From the NCBI GenBank assembly GCA_037176725.1, contig JAZBRS010000037.1, positions 13,100,001-13,164,000 on the forward strand: a DNA stretch of 64,000 bases, given 5' to 3'. Under the pieces are notes generated by a model, which was not told the origin of the DNA, ran no database searches, and worked only from the letters and a program-made list of their open reading frames with translations. The position numbers and the translations under genes are program-made. Below are positions 1 through 12,400 of the stretch, one piece after another (position 1 is the first letter of the stretch; each line of letters starts with the position of its first letter). The stretch comes from Posidonia oceanica. Its lineage: Eukaryota > Streptophyta > Magnoliopsida > Alismatales > Posidoniaceae.

Positions 1-3000
1 AGGCTTGTCCTCGCTCGAGGAAACAAGCCGGAGGGGAAGTAGAAAGAGGCTTGTCCTTGCCCGGGGAAGCAAGCGAGCGAGACTTCGTCTACACGGAGCG
101 GAGCCACGCGAAAAGGAAAAGGGCTTGTCCTTGCCCGAGGAAGCAAGCAAGAAAGGAGAAAGGCTTGTCCTCGCCCGAGGAAGTAAGTAGAAAAAGAAAG
201 GGGGTTAGCAAGTGTGGGCATCGTCGGCACAGAGCGAGGCCACGCAAGGGCTGACCCTCACACGAGGATACGGGGCTGGACTCCGAGCAGATGGTGTCCG
301 AGAAGAGCTTGTCCCCGCCCGAGGAAGCGAGCGCGGTCTCCGTATGGAAGGAGACGGCAAAGGCTTGTCCTTGCACGAGGAAGCTAGCGGGTGATTCCGC
401 TCGGACGGAATCCGATTGGGGCTTGTCCTCGCCCGAAGAAGCAAGTAGCAGTCAGATCCTCACCTGGGGAGACAGACTGGGAACTTCGTCCGCACGGAGC
501 GAAGTCACCCAAGGGGCTCGTCCCTGGCTGAGGAAACGAGCGGGCCTGATCCTCGCTCGAGGAAACAGGAGGGACTTCGTCCACACAGAGTGAAGTCGAA
601 GGGGGCTTGTCCTCGCGCGAGGAAGCAAGCAAAAAAATGGGAAAAGACTTGTCCTCGCCCGTGGAAACAAGCAGGAGGGGATGAAGAAAGAGGCTTGTCC
701 TCGCGCGAGGAAACATGCGTGTGGGACACCGTCCACAAGGAGTAGAGCCACGCGAAAAGAAAAAAGGCTTGTCCTTGCCCGAGGAAGCAAGCAAGAAAGG
801 TAAAAGGCTTGTCCTCGCCCGAGGACAAGCAGGAAAAGAAAGGAGGTGGGCCAGCGTGGGCATCGTCCGCACGGAGCGAAGCCACGCAAGGGCTGATCCT
901 CGCACGAGGATACAAGGCAGGACTTCGAGCATACGGGGTCCGAGAAGTGCTTGTCCTCGCCCGAGGAAGGTAGCGCGGTCTCCGTGCGGTCAGTGACGGC
1001 AATGGCTTGTCCATGCCCGAGGAAGCAAGCGGGGGATTCCGCACGGACGGAATCCGATGGTGGCTTGTCATCGCCCGAGGTAGCAAGCAACAGTCTGATT
1101 CAGGCCTGAGGAGACAGACAGGGAACTTCGTCCGCACGAAGCGAAGTCACCCAGGGGGCTCGTCCCCGTCTAGGGAAACGAGCGGGCCTGATCCTCGCCC
1201 GAGGAAACAGGAGGCACTTTGTCCGCATGGAGTGAAGTCATAGGGGGCTTGCCCTCGCCTGAGGAAGCATGCCGAAAAAAGGAAAAGGACTTGTCCTCGC
1301 CCAAGGAAGCAAGCAGGAGGGGAAGGAGAAAGTGGCTTGTCCTCGCCCGTGGAAGCAAGCGAGTGGGACTCCGTCTGCACGGAGCAGAGTCACGCGAAAA
1401 GGAAAATGGGTTGTCCTCGCCCGAGGATGTATGCTAAAAAGGAAAAAGGCTTGTCCTCGCTCGAGGACGCAAGCAGGAAGATAATGGAGGAGGGCAAGCG
1501 TGGGCATCGTCCGCATGGAGCGAAGCCACGCAAGGACTGATCCTCGCACGAGGATACTAGGTAGGACTCCGAGCATACGGGGTACGAGAAGAGCAAGTCG
1601 TCGCCCGAGGAAGCATGCAAGAAAAGAAAAAGACTTGTCCTTGCCCGAGGAAACAATCAGGAGGGGGAGAAGAAAGAAGCTTGTCCTCGCCCGAGGATGC
1701 TTTGCGAGCGGGACTCCGTCCGCACGGAGTAGAGTCACGCGAAAAGGAAAAGGACTTGTCCTCAGTCGAGGAAGCAAGCAGTAGTCCGATCCTCACCCGA
1801 GGAGACAGACAAGGAACTTCGTCCGCTCGGAGCGAAGTCACCCTGGGGGCTCGTCCCCGATCGGGGAAACGTGCGGGCTTGATCCTCCCCTTGGAAATAG
1901 GAGGGACTTCATCCGCACGGAGCGAAGTCGCAGGGGGCTTGTCCTCGCAAGAGGAAGCAAGCAGAAAAAAGGAAAAGGACTAGTCGTCACCCAAAGAAGC
2001 AAGCAGAAGTGGAAGGAGAAAGAGGCTTGTCGTCGCCCGAGGAAGCTAACAAGCGGGACTCCATCTGCACGGAGCGGAGCCATGCGAAAAGGAAAAAGGC
2101 TTGCCGTCGCCCGAGGAAGCAAGCAAGAAAGGAAAAAGGCTTGTCCTCGCCCGAGGAAGTAAGCAGGAAAAGAAAGGGGCTCGGCAAGCGTGGGCATCGT
2201 CCGCACGGAGCGAGGCCACATAAGGGCTGATTCTCGCATGAGGATACAGGGCAGGACTCCGAGCGTACGGGGTCCAAGAAGAGCTTGTGCTCGCCCGAGG
2301 AAGCAAGTGCGGTCTCCGTGCGGACGAAGACAGCAAAGGCTTGTCCTCGCCCGAGGAAGTAAGCGGGGGATTCCGCACATATGGAATCCGAAGGGGGCTT
2401 GTCCTCGCTCGAGGAAGCAAGCAGCAGTCTGACCCTCGCCCGAGGAGACAAACCGGGAACTTCGTCCGTACGGAGCGAAGTCACCCAGGGGGCTCGTCCC
2501 CGGCCGGGGAAATGAGTTGGCCTGATCCTCCCCCTGGAAACAGGAGGGACTTCGTCTGCACGGAGTGAAGTCGCTGGGGGCTTGTCCTCGCCCGAGGAAG
2601 CCAGCGGAAGAAAGGAAAAGGGCTAGTCCTCGCCCGAAGAAGCAACCAGGAGGGGAAGGAGAAAGAGGCTTGTCCTCACCCGAGGAAGCAAGCAAGCGAG
2701 ACTCCATCCGCATGAAGCGGAGTCACGCGAAAAGGAAAAACACTTGTCCTCGCCCGAGGAAGCAAGCAAAAAAGGAAAAAGGCTTGTCCTCGCCCGAGGA
2801 AACAAGTAGGAGGGGAAGAAGAAAGAAGCTTGTGCTCGCCTGAGGAAGCAAGCGAGCTGGACTCCGTCTACACATAGCGGAGTCACGCGAAAAGAAAAAA
2901 GGCTTACCCTCGCCCGAGGAAGCAAGCAAAAATGGAAAAAGGCTTGTCCTCGCCCACGGAAGCAAGCAGGAAAAGAAAGGAGGAGGGCGAGCGTGGGCAT

Positions 3001-6000
3001 CCTCCACAGGGAGGAAAGCCACGCAAGAGCTGATTCTCGCACGAGGATAAAGTGTAGGACTCCGAGCATACAGGGTACGAGAAGAGCTTGTCCTCGCCAA
3101 TGGAAGCATGCAAGAAAAGGAATAAGGCTTGTCCTCGCCCGAGGTAACAAGCTGGCGGGGAAGGAGAAAGAGGCTTGTCGTCGTGCGGCGAAGCAAGTGA
3201 GCGGGACTCCGTCCGCAGGGAGCGAAGCCACGCGGAAAGGAAAAAGGCTTGTCCTCGCCCGAGGAAGCAAGCAAGTAAGGAAAAAGGCTTGTCCTCGCCT
3301 GAGGAAGCAAGCAGGAAAAGAAAGGGGGTAGGCAAGCGTGGGCATCGTCCGAACGGAGCGAGGCCACGCAAAGGCTGATCCTCGCACGAGGATACAGGGT
3401 AGGGCTCCGAGCATACTGGGTCCGAGAAGAGCTTGTCCTTGCCCGAGGAAGCAAGCGCGGTCTCCATGCAGACAGAGAAAGCAAAGGCTTGTCCTCGCCC
3501 GAGGAAGCAAGCAGGGGATTCCACACGGACAGAATCCAAAGGGGGCTTATCCTCGCCCGAGGAGACAAACTGGGAACTTCATCTGCACGGAGCAAAGTCA
3601 CCCAGGGGGCTCGTCCCTGGCCGGGGAAACGAGCGGGCCGGATCCACACCCGAGGAAACTGGAGGGACTTCGTCCGCACAAAGCGAAGTCGCAGGGGGCT
3701 TGTCCTTGCCCAAGGAAGTAAGTTGAAAAAAGGAATAGGACTAGTCCTTGCCAGAGGAAGCAAGCAGGAGGGGAATGAGAAAGAGGCTTGTCCTCGCACG
3801 AGGAAGCAAGTGAGCGGGACTTCGTCTGCGTGGAGCGGAGTCACGCGAAAGGGAAAAAGGCTTGTCCACGCCCGAGGAAGCAAGCAAAAAAGGAAAAAGG
3901 CGTGTCCTCGCCCGAGGAAACAAGCAGGAGGGGAAGAAGAAAGAAGCTTGTCCTCGCCCGAGGAAGCAAGCGAGCAGAACTCCGTCCGCACGGAGAGAAG
4001 TCACGTGAAATGAAAAATGGCTTGTCTTCGCCCGAGGAAGCAAGGAAAAAAGGAAAAAGGCTTGTGCTCGCCCGAGGAAGCAAGCAGGAAAAGAAAGGAG
4101 GAGGGAAAGCGTGGGCATCATCCACACCGAACGAAGCCACGCAAGGGCTGATCCTCGCACGACGATATAGGGCAGGACTCCGACCATACGGGGTCCAAGA
4201 TGAGCTTGTCCTCGCCCACGGAAGCAAGCAAGAAAAGGAAAAAGGCTTGTCCTCGCTCGAGGAAACAAGCCGGAGGGGAAGTAGAAAGAGGCTTGTCCTT
4301 GCCCGGGGAAGCAAGCGAGCGAGACTTCGTCTGCACGGAGCGGAGCCACGCGAAAAGGAAAAAGGCTTGTCCTCGCCCGAGGAAGCAAGCAAGAAAGGAG
4401 AAAGGCTTGTCCTCGCCCGAGGAAGTAAGTAGGAAAAGAAAGGGGGTTAGCAAGTGTGCGCATCGTCTGCACGGAGCGAGGCCACGCAACGGCTGACCCT
4501 CACATGAGGATACGGGGCTGGACTCCGAGCAGATGGTGTCCGAGAAGAGCTTGTCCCCGCCCGAGGAAGCGAGCGCGGTCTTCGTATGGAAGGAGACGGC
4601 AAAGGCTTGTCCTTGCACGAGGAAGCTAGCGGGGGATTCCGCTCGGACGGAATCTGATTGGGGTTTGTCCTCGCCCGAGGAAGCAAGCAGCAGTCAGATC
4701 CTCACCCAGGGAGACAGACAGGGAACTTCGTCCGCACGGAGCGAAGTCACCCTGGGGGCTCGTCCCTGGCCGTGGAAACGAGCAGGCCTGATCCTCGCCC
4801 GAGGAAACAATAGGGACTTCGTCCACACAGAGTGAAGTCGCCGGGGGCTTGTCCTCGTGCGAGGAAGCAAGCAAAAAAAAGGAAATTGACTTGTCCTCGC
4901 TCGAGGAAACAAGCAGGAGGGGAAGAAGAAAGCGGCTTATCCTCGCGCGAGGAAACATGCGTGCGGGACTCTGTCCGCACGGAGTAGAGCCACGCGAAAA
5001 GAAAAAAGGCTTGTCCTTGCCCGAGGAAGCAAGCAAGAAAGGTAAAAGGCTTGTCCTCGACCAAGGACAAGCAGGAAAAGAAAGGAGGCGGGCCAACGTG
5101 GGCATCGTCCGCACGGAGCGAAGCCACGCCAGGGCTGATCCTCGCACGAGGATACAGGGCAGGACTTCGAGCATACGGGGTCTGAGAAGAGCTTGTCCTT
5201 GCTTGAGGAAGCAAGCGCGGTCTTCGTGCGGTCGGAGACGGCGAAGGCATGTCCTCGCCCGAGGAAGCAAGTGGGGGATTCCGTACGGACGATATTCGAA
5301 GGTGGCATGTCATCGCTCGAGGTAGCAAGCAACAGTCTAATCCTCGCCCGAGGAGACAGACAGGGAACTTCGTCCGCACGGAGCGAAGTCACCCAGGGGG
5401 CTCGACCTCGGCCAGGGAAACGAGTGGGCCTGATCCTCGCCCGAGGAAACAGGAGGGACTTTGTCCACATGGAGTGAAGTCGCAAGGGGCTTGCCCTCGC
5501 CTGAGGAAGCATGCAGAAAAAAGGAAAACGACTTGTCCACGCCCAAGGAAGCAAGCAGGAGGGGAAGGAGAAAGTGGCTTGTCCTCGCCCAAGGAAGCAA
5601 GCGAGCGGGACTCCGTCCGCATGGAGCAGAGTCACGCGAAAAGGAAAAAGGCTTGTCCTCGCCCGAGGAAGCAAGCAAAAATGGAAAAAGGCTTGTCCTC
5701 GCTTGAGGAAGCAAGCAGGAAGATAATGGAGGAGGGCAAGCATGGGCATCGTCCACACGGAGCGAAGCCACGCAAGGACTGATCCTCGCACGAGGATACA
5801 GGGCAGGACTCTGAGCATACAGGGTATGAGAAGAGCTTGTCGTCGCCCGAGGAAGTAAGCAAGAAAAGAAAAAGACTTGTCCTCGCCCGAGGAAACAAGC
5901 AGGAGGGGATGAAGAAAGAAGCTTGTCCTCGCCCGAGGATGCTTTGAAGGCGGGACTTCGTCCGCACGGAGCGGAGTCACGTGAAAAGGAAAAGGGCTTG

Positions 6001-6150
6001 TCCTCGCTCGAGGAAGCAAGCAGTAGTCTGATCCTCACCCGAGGAGACGAACAGGGAACTTCGTCTGCACGGAGTGAAGTCACCCAGGGGGCTCATCCCT
6101 GGTCGGGGAAACGAGCGGGCCTGATCCTCCCCCTGGAAATAGGAGGGACT
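1..6150. repeat. Segmental duplication inside block 1, offset about 4.24 kb
   Basis: The sequence from position 1 recurs from about 4244 with few differences, including rare variants such as AAGCCGGAGGGGAAGTAG and the hairpin order that follows. Similarity continues for well over 1 kb. This points to unequal exchange or array-scale duplication. The right-hand limit of each copy (about 1900 and 6150) is approximate. Confidence 0.7.
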
Positions 6151-7445
6151 TCGTCCGCACGGAGCGAAGTCACAGGGGGGCTTGTCCTCGCCAGAGGAAG
6201 CAAGTAGAGAAAAGGAAAAGGACTAGTCCTCGCCCGAAGAAGCAAGCAGGAGGGGAAGGAGGAAGAGGCTTGTCCTCGCCCGAGGAAGCAAGCATGCGGG
6301 ACTCCGTCCACACGGAGTGGAGTCACGGTAAGACGGAAAAAGGCTTGTCCCCGCCCGAGGAAGCATGCAAAAAAGGAAAAAGGCTTGTCCTTGCCTGAGG
6401 AAACAAGCAGGAGGGGAAGAAGAAAGAAGCTTGTCCTTGCCCGAGGAAGCAAGCGAGCGGTACTCCGTCCACACAGAGCGGAGTCACGCGAAAAGAAAAA
6501 TGGCTTGTCCACGCCCGTGTAAGCAAGCAAAAACAGAAAAAGGCTTGTCCTCGCCCAAGGAAGCAAGCAGGAAGATAATGGAGGAGGGCAAGCGTGGGCA
6601 TCGTCTGCACGGAGCGAAGCCACGCAAGGACTGATCCTTGCACGAGGATACAGGGCAGGACTCCGAGCATACGGGGTACGAGAAGAGCTTGTCGTCGTCC
6701 GAGGAAGCAAGCAAGAAAAGAAAAAGACTTGTCCTCGCCCGAGGAAACAAGCAGGAGGGGATGAAGAAAGAAGCTTGTCCTCGCCCGAGGATGCTTTGAA
6801 GGCGGGACTCCGTCCGCATGGAGCGGAGTCACGCGAAAAGGAAAAGGGCTTGTCCTCGCTCGAGGAAGCAAGCAGTAGTCTGATCCTCACCCGAGGAGAC
6901 GGACAGGGAACTTCGTCCGCACAGAGTGAAGTCACCCAGGGAGCTCATCCCTGGTCGGGGAAACGAGCGGGCCTGATCCTCCCCCTGGAAATAGGAGGGA
7001 CTTCGTCCGCACGGAGAGAAGTCGCAGGGGGGCTTGTCCTCGCCAGAGGAAGCAAGTAGAAAAAAGGAAAAGGACTAGTCCTCTCCCGAAGAAGCAAGCA
7101 GGAGGGGAAGGAGGAAGAGGCTTGTCCTCGCCCGAGGAAGCAAGCATGCGGGACTCTGTCCGCACGGAGTGGAGTCACGGTAAGACAGAAAAAGGCTTGT
7201 CCCCGCCCGAGGAAGCATGCAAAAAAGGAAAAAGGCTTGTCCTTGCCTGAGGAAACAAGCAGGAGGGGAAGAAGAAAGAAGCTTGTCCTCGCCCGAGGAA
7301 GCAAGCGAGCGGTACTCTGTCCACACAGAACGGAGTCACGCGAAAAGAAAAATGGCTTGTCCTCGCCCGTGTAAGCAAGCAAAAACAGAAAAAGGCTTGT
7401 CCTCGCCCAAGGAAGCAAGCAGGAAGAGAAAGGAGGAGGGCAAGC
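5741..7445. repeat. 852-bp tandem duplication in block 1
   Basis: Two adjacent copies (about 5741-6593 and 6594-7445) share private variants: GGATGCTTTGAAGGC, the degenerate hairpin arm CCGTGTAAGCAAGC, and a stretch with TCACGGTAAGAC. The copies are much closer to each other than to the rest of the array, so this is a recent duplication of one higher-order unit. Confidence 0.8.
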
Positions 7446-8940
7446 GTGGGCATTGTCCAGACGGAGTGAAGCCACGCAAGGGCTGATTCTCGCACGAGGA
7501 TACAAGGCAGGACTCTGAGCATACGGGGTCCAAGAAGAATTTGTCGTCACCCAAGGAAGCAAGCAAGACAAGGAAAAATGCTTGTCCTCGCCCGAGGAAA
7601 CAAGCAGGAGGGGAAGGAGAAAGAGGCTTGTCCTCGCCCGAGGAAACAAGCAGGAGGGGAAGGAGAAAGAGGTTTGTCCTCGCGCGAGGAAGCAAATGAG
7701 CGGGACTCCGTCCGCATGGAGAGGAGCCACGCGAAAAGGAAAAAGGCATGTCCTCGCCCGAGGAAGCAAACAAGAAAGGAAAAAGGCTTGTCCTCGCCTG
7801 AGGAAGCAAGCAGGAAAGGAAAGGGGTTAGGCAAGCGTAGGCATCGTTCGCACGGAGCGAGGCCACGCAAAGGCTTTTCCTCGCACGAGGATACAGGGCA
7901 GGACTCTTAGCATACGGGGTCCGAGAAGAGCTTGTCCTCGCCCAAGGAAGCAAGCGCGGTCTCTGTGCAGACGGAGACGGCAAAGGCCTGTCCTCGCCCG
8001 AGGAAGCAAGCGGGGGATTCCGCGCGGACTGAATCCGAAGGGGGCTTATCCTCGCTCGAGGAAGCAAGCAGCAGTCTTATCCTCGCCCGAGGAGACAGAC
8101 TGGGAACTTCGTCCGCACGGAGCGAAGTCACCCAAGGGGCTCATCCCCGGTCGAGGAAACGAGTTGGCCAGATCAACGCCCGAGGAAACAGGAGGGACTT
8201 CATCCGCACGAAGCAAAGTCGCAGGGGGATTGTCCTCACCCATGGAAGCAAGTTGAAAAAAGGAATAGGTCTTGTCCTCGGCTGAGGAAGCAAGCAGGAG
8301 GGGAAGGAGAAGGAGGCCATCCTCGCCAGAGGAAGCTAGTGAGCGGGACTCCGTCTGCATGGAGCGGAGTCACACGAAAAGGAAAAAGGCTTGTCCTCGC
8401 CCAAGGAAGCAAGCAAAAAAGGAAAAAGGCTTTCCTCGCTCGAGGAAGCAAGTAGGAAGATAAAGGAGGAGGGCAAGCGTGGGCATCATCTGCACGGAGT
8501 GAAGCCACGCAAGGTCTGATCCTCGCTCGAGGATATAGGGCAGGACACTGAGCATTTGGGGTCCGAGAAGAGCTTGTCGTCGCCCGAGGAAGCAAGCAAG
8601 AAAAGAAAAAGACTTGTCCTCGCCCGAGGAAACAAGTAGGTGGGGAAGAAGAAAGAAGCTTGTCCTCGCCCGAGGATGCAAGCGAGCGGGACTCCGTCCG
8701 CACGGAGCGGAGTCATGCGAAAAGGAAAATGGCTTGTCCTCGCTCGAGGAAGCATGCAGCAGTCTGATCCCTGCCCGAGGAGACAGACAGGGAACTTCGT
8801 CCGCATGGAGCGAAGTCACCCAGGGGGCTCATCCCCGGTCGGGGAAACGAGCAGGCCTGATCCTCCCCCTGGAAAAAGGAGGGACTTCGTCTGCATGGAG
8901 CGAAGTCGTAGGGGGCTTATCCTCGCCAGAGGAAGCAAGC

Positions 8941-9434
8941 AGATAAAAGGAAAAGGACTAGTCCTCGCCCGAAGAAGCAAGCAGGAGGGGAAGGAGAAAG
9001 TGGCTTGTCCTCGCCCATGGAAGCAAGCAAGCGGGACTCCGTCCACACAGAGCGGAGTCATGCGAAACGGAAAAAGGCTAGTCCTCACCAAGGAAGCAAG
9101 CAAAAAAGGAAAAGGGCTTGTCCTTGCCCAAGGAAACAAGCAGGAGGGGAAGAAGAAAGAAGCTTGTCCTCGCCCGAGGAAGCAAGTAGATAAAAGGAAA
9201 AGGACTAGTCCACGCCCGAAGAAGCAAGTAGGAGGGGAAGGAGAAAGTGGCTTGTCTTCGCTCGAGGAAGCAAGCAAGCGGGACTCCGTCCACACAGAGC
9301 AGAGTCACGCGAAACGGAAAAAGGCTAGTCCTCACCAAGGAAGCAAGCAAAAAAGGAAAAAGGCTTGTCCTTGCCCGAGGAAACAAGCAGGAGCGGAAGA
9401 AGAAAGAAGCTTGTTCTCGCCCGAGGAAGCAAGC
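8941..9434. repeat. 247-bp tandem duplication in block 1
   Basis: The segment beginning AGATAAAAGGAAAAGGACTA at 8941 is repeated at 9188 with the same shortened hairpin (CCTCACCAAGG, lacking part of one arm). This is a local recent duplication within the palindrome array. Confidence 0.75.
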
Positions 9435-12400
9435 GAGCGGGACTCCGTCCACACAAGGTAGAGTCACGCGAAAAGAAAGAAGGCTTGTCCTCGCCCGAGG
9501 AAGCAAGCAAAAAAGGAAGAAGGCTTGTCCTCGCTCAAGGAAGCAAGCAGGAAGAGAAAGGAGGAGGGCAAGCATGGGCATCGTCCACACGGAGCGAAGC
9601 TACGCAAGGGCTGATTCTTGCACGATGATACAGGGTAGGACTCCGTGCATACAGGATCCGAGAAGAACTTGTCCTCACCCAGGGAAGCAAGCAAGAAAAG
9701 GAAAAAGGCTTGTCCTCGCCCAAGGAAACAAGCAGGAGCAGAAGGAGAAAGAGGCTTGTCCTCGACGTAGGAAGCAAGGAAGCAAGGAAAAAGGCTTGTC
9801 CTCGCCTAAGGAAGCAAGCAGGAAAAGAAAGGGGGTAGGCAAGCGTGGGCATCGTCCGCACGGAGCGAGGCCACGCAAAGGCTGATCCTCACATGAGGAT
9901 ACAGGGCAGGACTCTGAGCAAACGAGGTCCGAGAAGAGCTTGCCCCCCCCGAGGTAGCAAGCGCGGTCTCCGTGCAGACGGAGACAGCAAAGGCTAGTCC
10001 TCGCACGAGGAAGCAAGCGGGGGATTCCGCGCGGACAGAATCCGAAGGGGGCTTATCCTCGCCTGAGGAAGCAAGCAGCAGTCGTATCCTCGTCCGAGGA
10101 GACAGACAGGGAACTTCATCCGCACGGAGCGAAGTCACCCCAGGAGCTCGTCCCCTGCTGGAGAAACGAGCAGGCCCGATCCACGCCCGAGGAAACTGGA
10201 GGGACTTCATCCGCACGAAGCGTAGTCGCAGGGGAATTGTCCTCGCCCAAGGAAGCAAGTTGAAAAAAGGAATAGGACTTGTCCTCGCCCGAGGAAGCAA
10301 GTTGGAGGGGAAGGTGAAAGAGGCTTGTCCTCGCCTGAGGAAGCAAGCGAGCGGGACTCCGTCCGCACGGAGCAAAGCCATGCGAAATGGAAAAAGGCTT
10401 GTCCTCGCCCGAGGAAGCAAGCAAGAAAGGAGAAAGGCTTGTCCTCGCCCGAGGAAGTAAGCAGGAAAAGAAAGGGGGTTTGCAAGTGTGGGCATCGTCT
10501 GCATGGAGCGAGGCCATGCAAGGGCTGACCCTCACACGAGGATACGGGGCAGGACTCCGAGCATACGGGGTCCAAGAAGAGCTTGTCCTCGCCCAAGGAA
10601 GGAAGCACGGTCTCCGTACGGAAGGAGACGGCAAAGGCTTGTCCTTGCACGAGGAAGCTAGCGGGGGATTCCGCGCGAACGGAATACGAAGGGGGCTTGT
10701 CCTCGCCTGAGGAAGCAAGCAGCAGTCTGATCCTCGCCCAAGGAGACTGACAGGGAACTTCGTCCGCACGGAGCGAAGTCACCCAGGGGGCTCGTCCCCG
10801 GCCGGGGAAATGAGTTGGCCTAATCCTCACCTGAGGAAACAGGAGGGACTTCGTCCACACAGAGTGAAGTCGCAGGGGGATTGTCCTCACCCAAGGAAGC
10901 AAGTTGAAAAAAGGAATAGGACTTGTCCTCGCCCGAGGAAGCTAGTTGGAGGGGAAGGAGAAAGAGGCTTGTCCTCGCCCGAGGAAGCAAGCGAGCGGGA
11001 CTCCGTCTGCACGGAGTAGAGCCAAGCGAAAAGAAAAAAGGCTTGTCCTTGCTCGAGGAAGCAAGCAAGAAAGGTAAAAGGCTTGTCCTCGCCCGAGGAC
11101 AAGCTGGAAAAGAAAGGAGGCGGGCCAGCGTGGGCATCGTCCGCACGGAGCGAAGCCACGCAAGGGTTGATCCTCGCACAAGGATACAGGGCAGGACTTC
11201 GAGCATACAGGGTCCGAGAAGAGCTTGTCCACGCCCTAGGAAGCAAGCACAGTCTCCGTGTGGTCGGAGACGGCAAAGGCTTGTCCTCGCCCGAGGAAGC
11301 AAGCGGGGGATTCTGCACGGACGGAATCCGAAGGTGGCTTGTTATCGCCTGAGGTAGCAAGCAACAGTCTGATCCTCGCCCGAGGAGACAGATAGGGAAC
11401 TTCATCCGCACGGTGCGAAGCCACCCAGGGGGCTCATCCCCGGCCAGGGAAACGAGCGGGCCTGATCCTCGCCCGAGGAAACAGGAGGGACTTTGTCCGC
11501 ATGGAGTGAAGTCGCAGGGAGCTTGCCCTCGCCAGAGGAAGCATGCAGAAAAAAGGAAACGGACTTGTCCTAGCCCAAGGAAGCAAGCAGTAAGGGAAGG
11601 AGAAAGTGGCTTTTCCTCACCCGAGGATGCAAGCGAGCGGGACTCCGTCTGCATGGAGCAGAGTCACGGGAAAAGGAAAAAGGCTTGTCCTCGCCCGAGG
11701 AAGTAAGCAAAAATGGAAAAAGGCTTGTTCTCGCTCGAGGAAGCAAGCAGGAAGATAATGGAGGAGGGCAAGCGTAGGCATCGTTCGCACGGAGCGAAGG
11801 CACGCAAGGACTGATCCTCGCACGAGGATACAGGGCAAGACTCCGAACATACGGGGTATGAGAAGAGCTTGTCGTCGCCCGAGGAAGCAAGCAAGAAAAG
11901 GAAAAGACTTGTCCTCGCCCGAGGAAACAAGCAGGAGGGGAAAAAGAAAGAAGCTTGTCCTCGCCCAAGGATGCTTTGCGAGCGGGACTCCGTCCGCACG
12001 GAGTGGAGTCACGCGAAAAGGAAAAGGGCTTGTCCTTGCTCGAGGAAGCAAGCAGCAGTCTGATCCTCACCCGAGGAGACAGACAGGGAACTTCGTCTGC
12101 CTGGAGCGAAGTCACCCAGGGGGCTCGTCCCCGGTTAGGGAAACGAGCGGGCCTGATCGTCCCCCTGGAAACAGGAGGGACTTCATCCGCACAGAGTGAA
12201 GTCGCAGGGGGCTTGTCCTCGCCAGAGGAAGCAAGCAGAAAAAAGGAAAAGGACAAGTCCTCGCCCGAAGAAGCATGCAGGAGGGGAAGGAGAAAGAGGC
12301 TTGTCCTCGCTCGAGGAAGCAAGCAAGCGGGACTCCGTCCGAACGGAGAAGAGTCACGCAAAACGGAAAACGGCTTGTCCTCGCTCAAGGAAGCAAGCAA

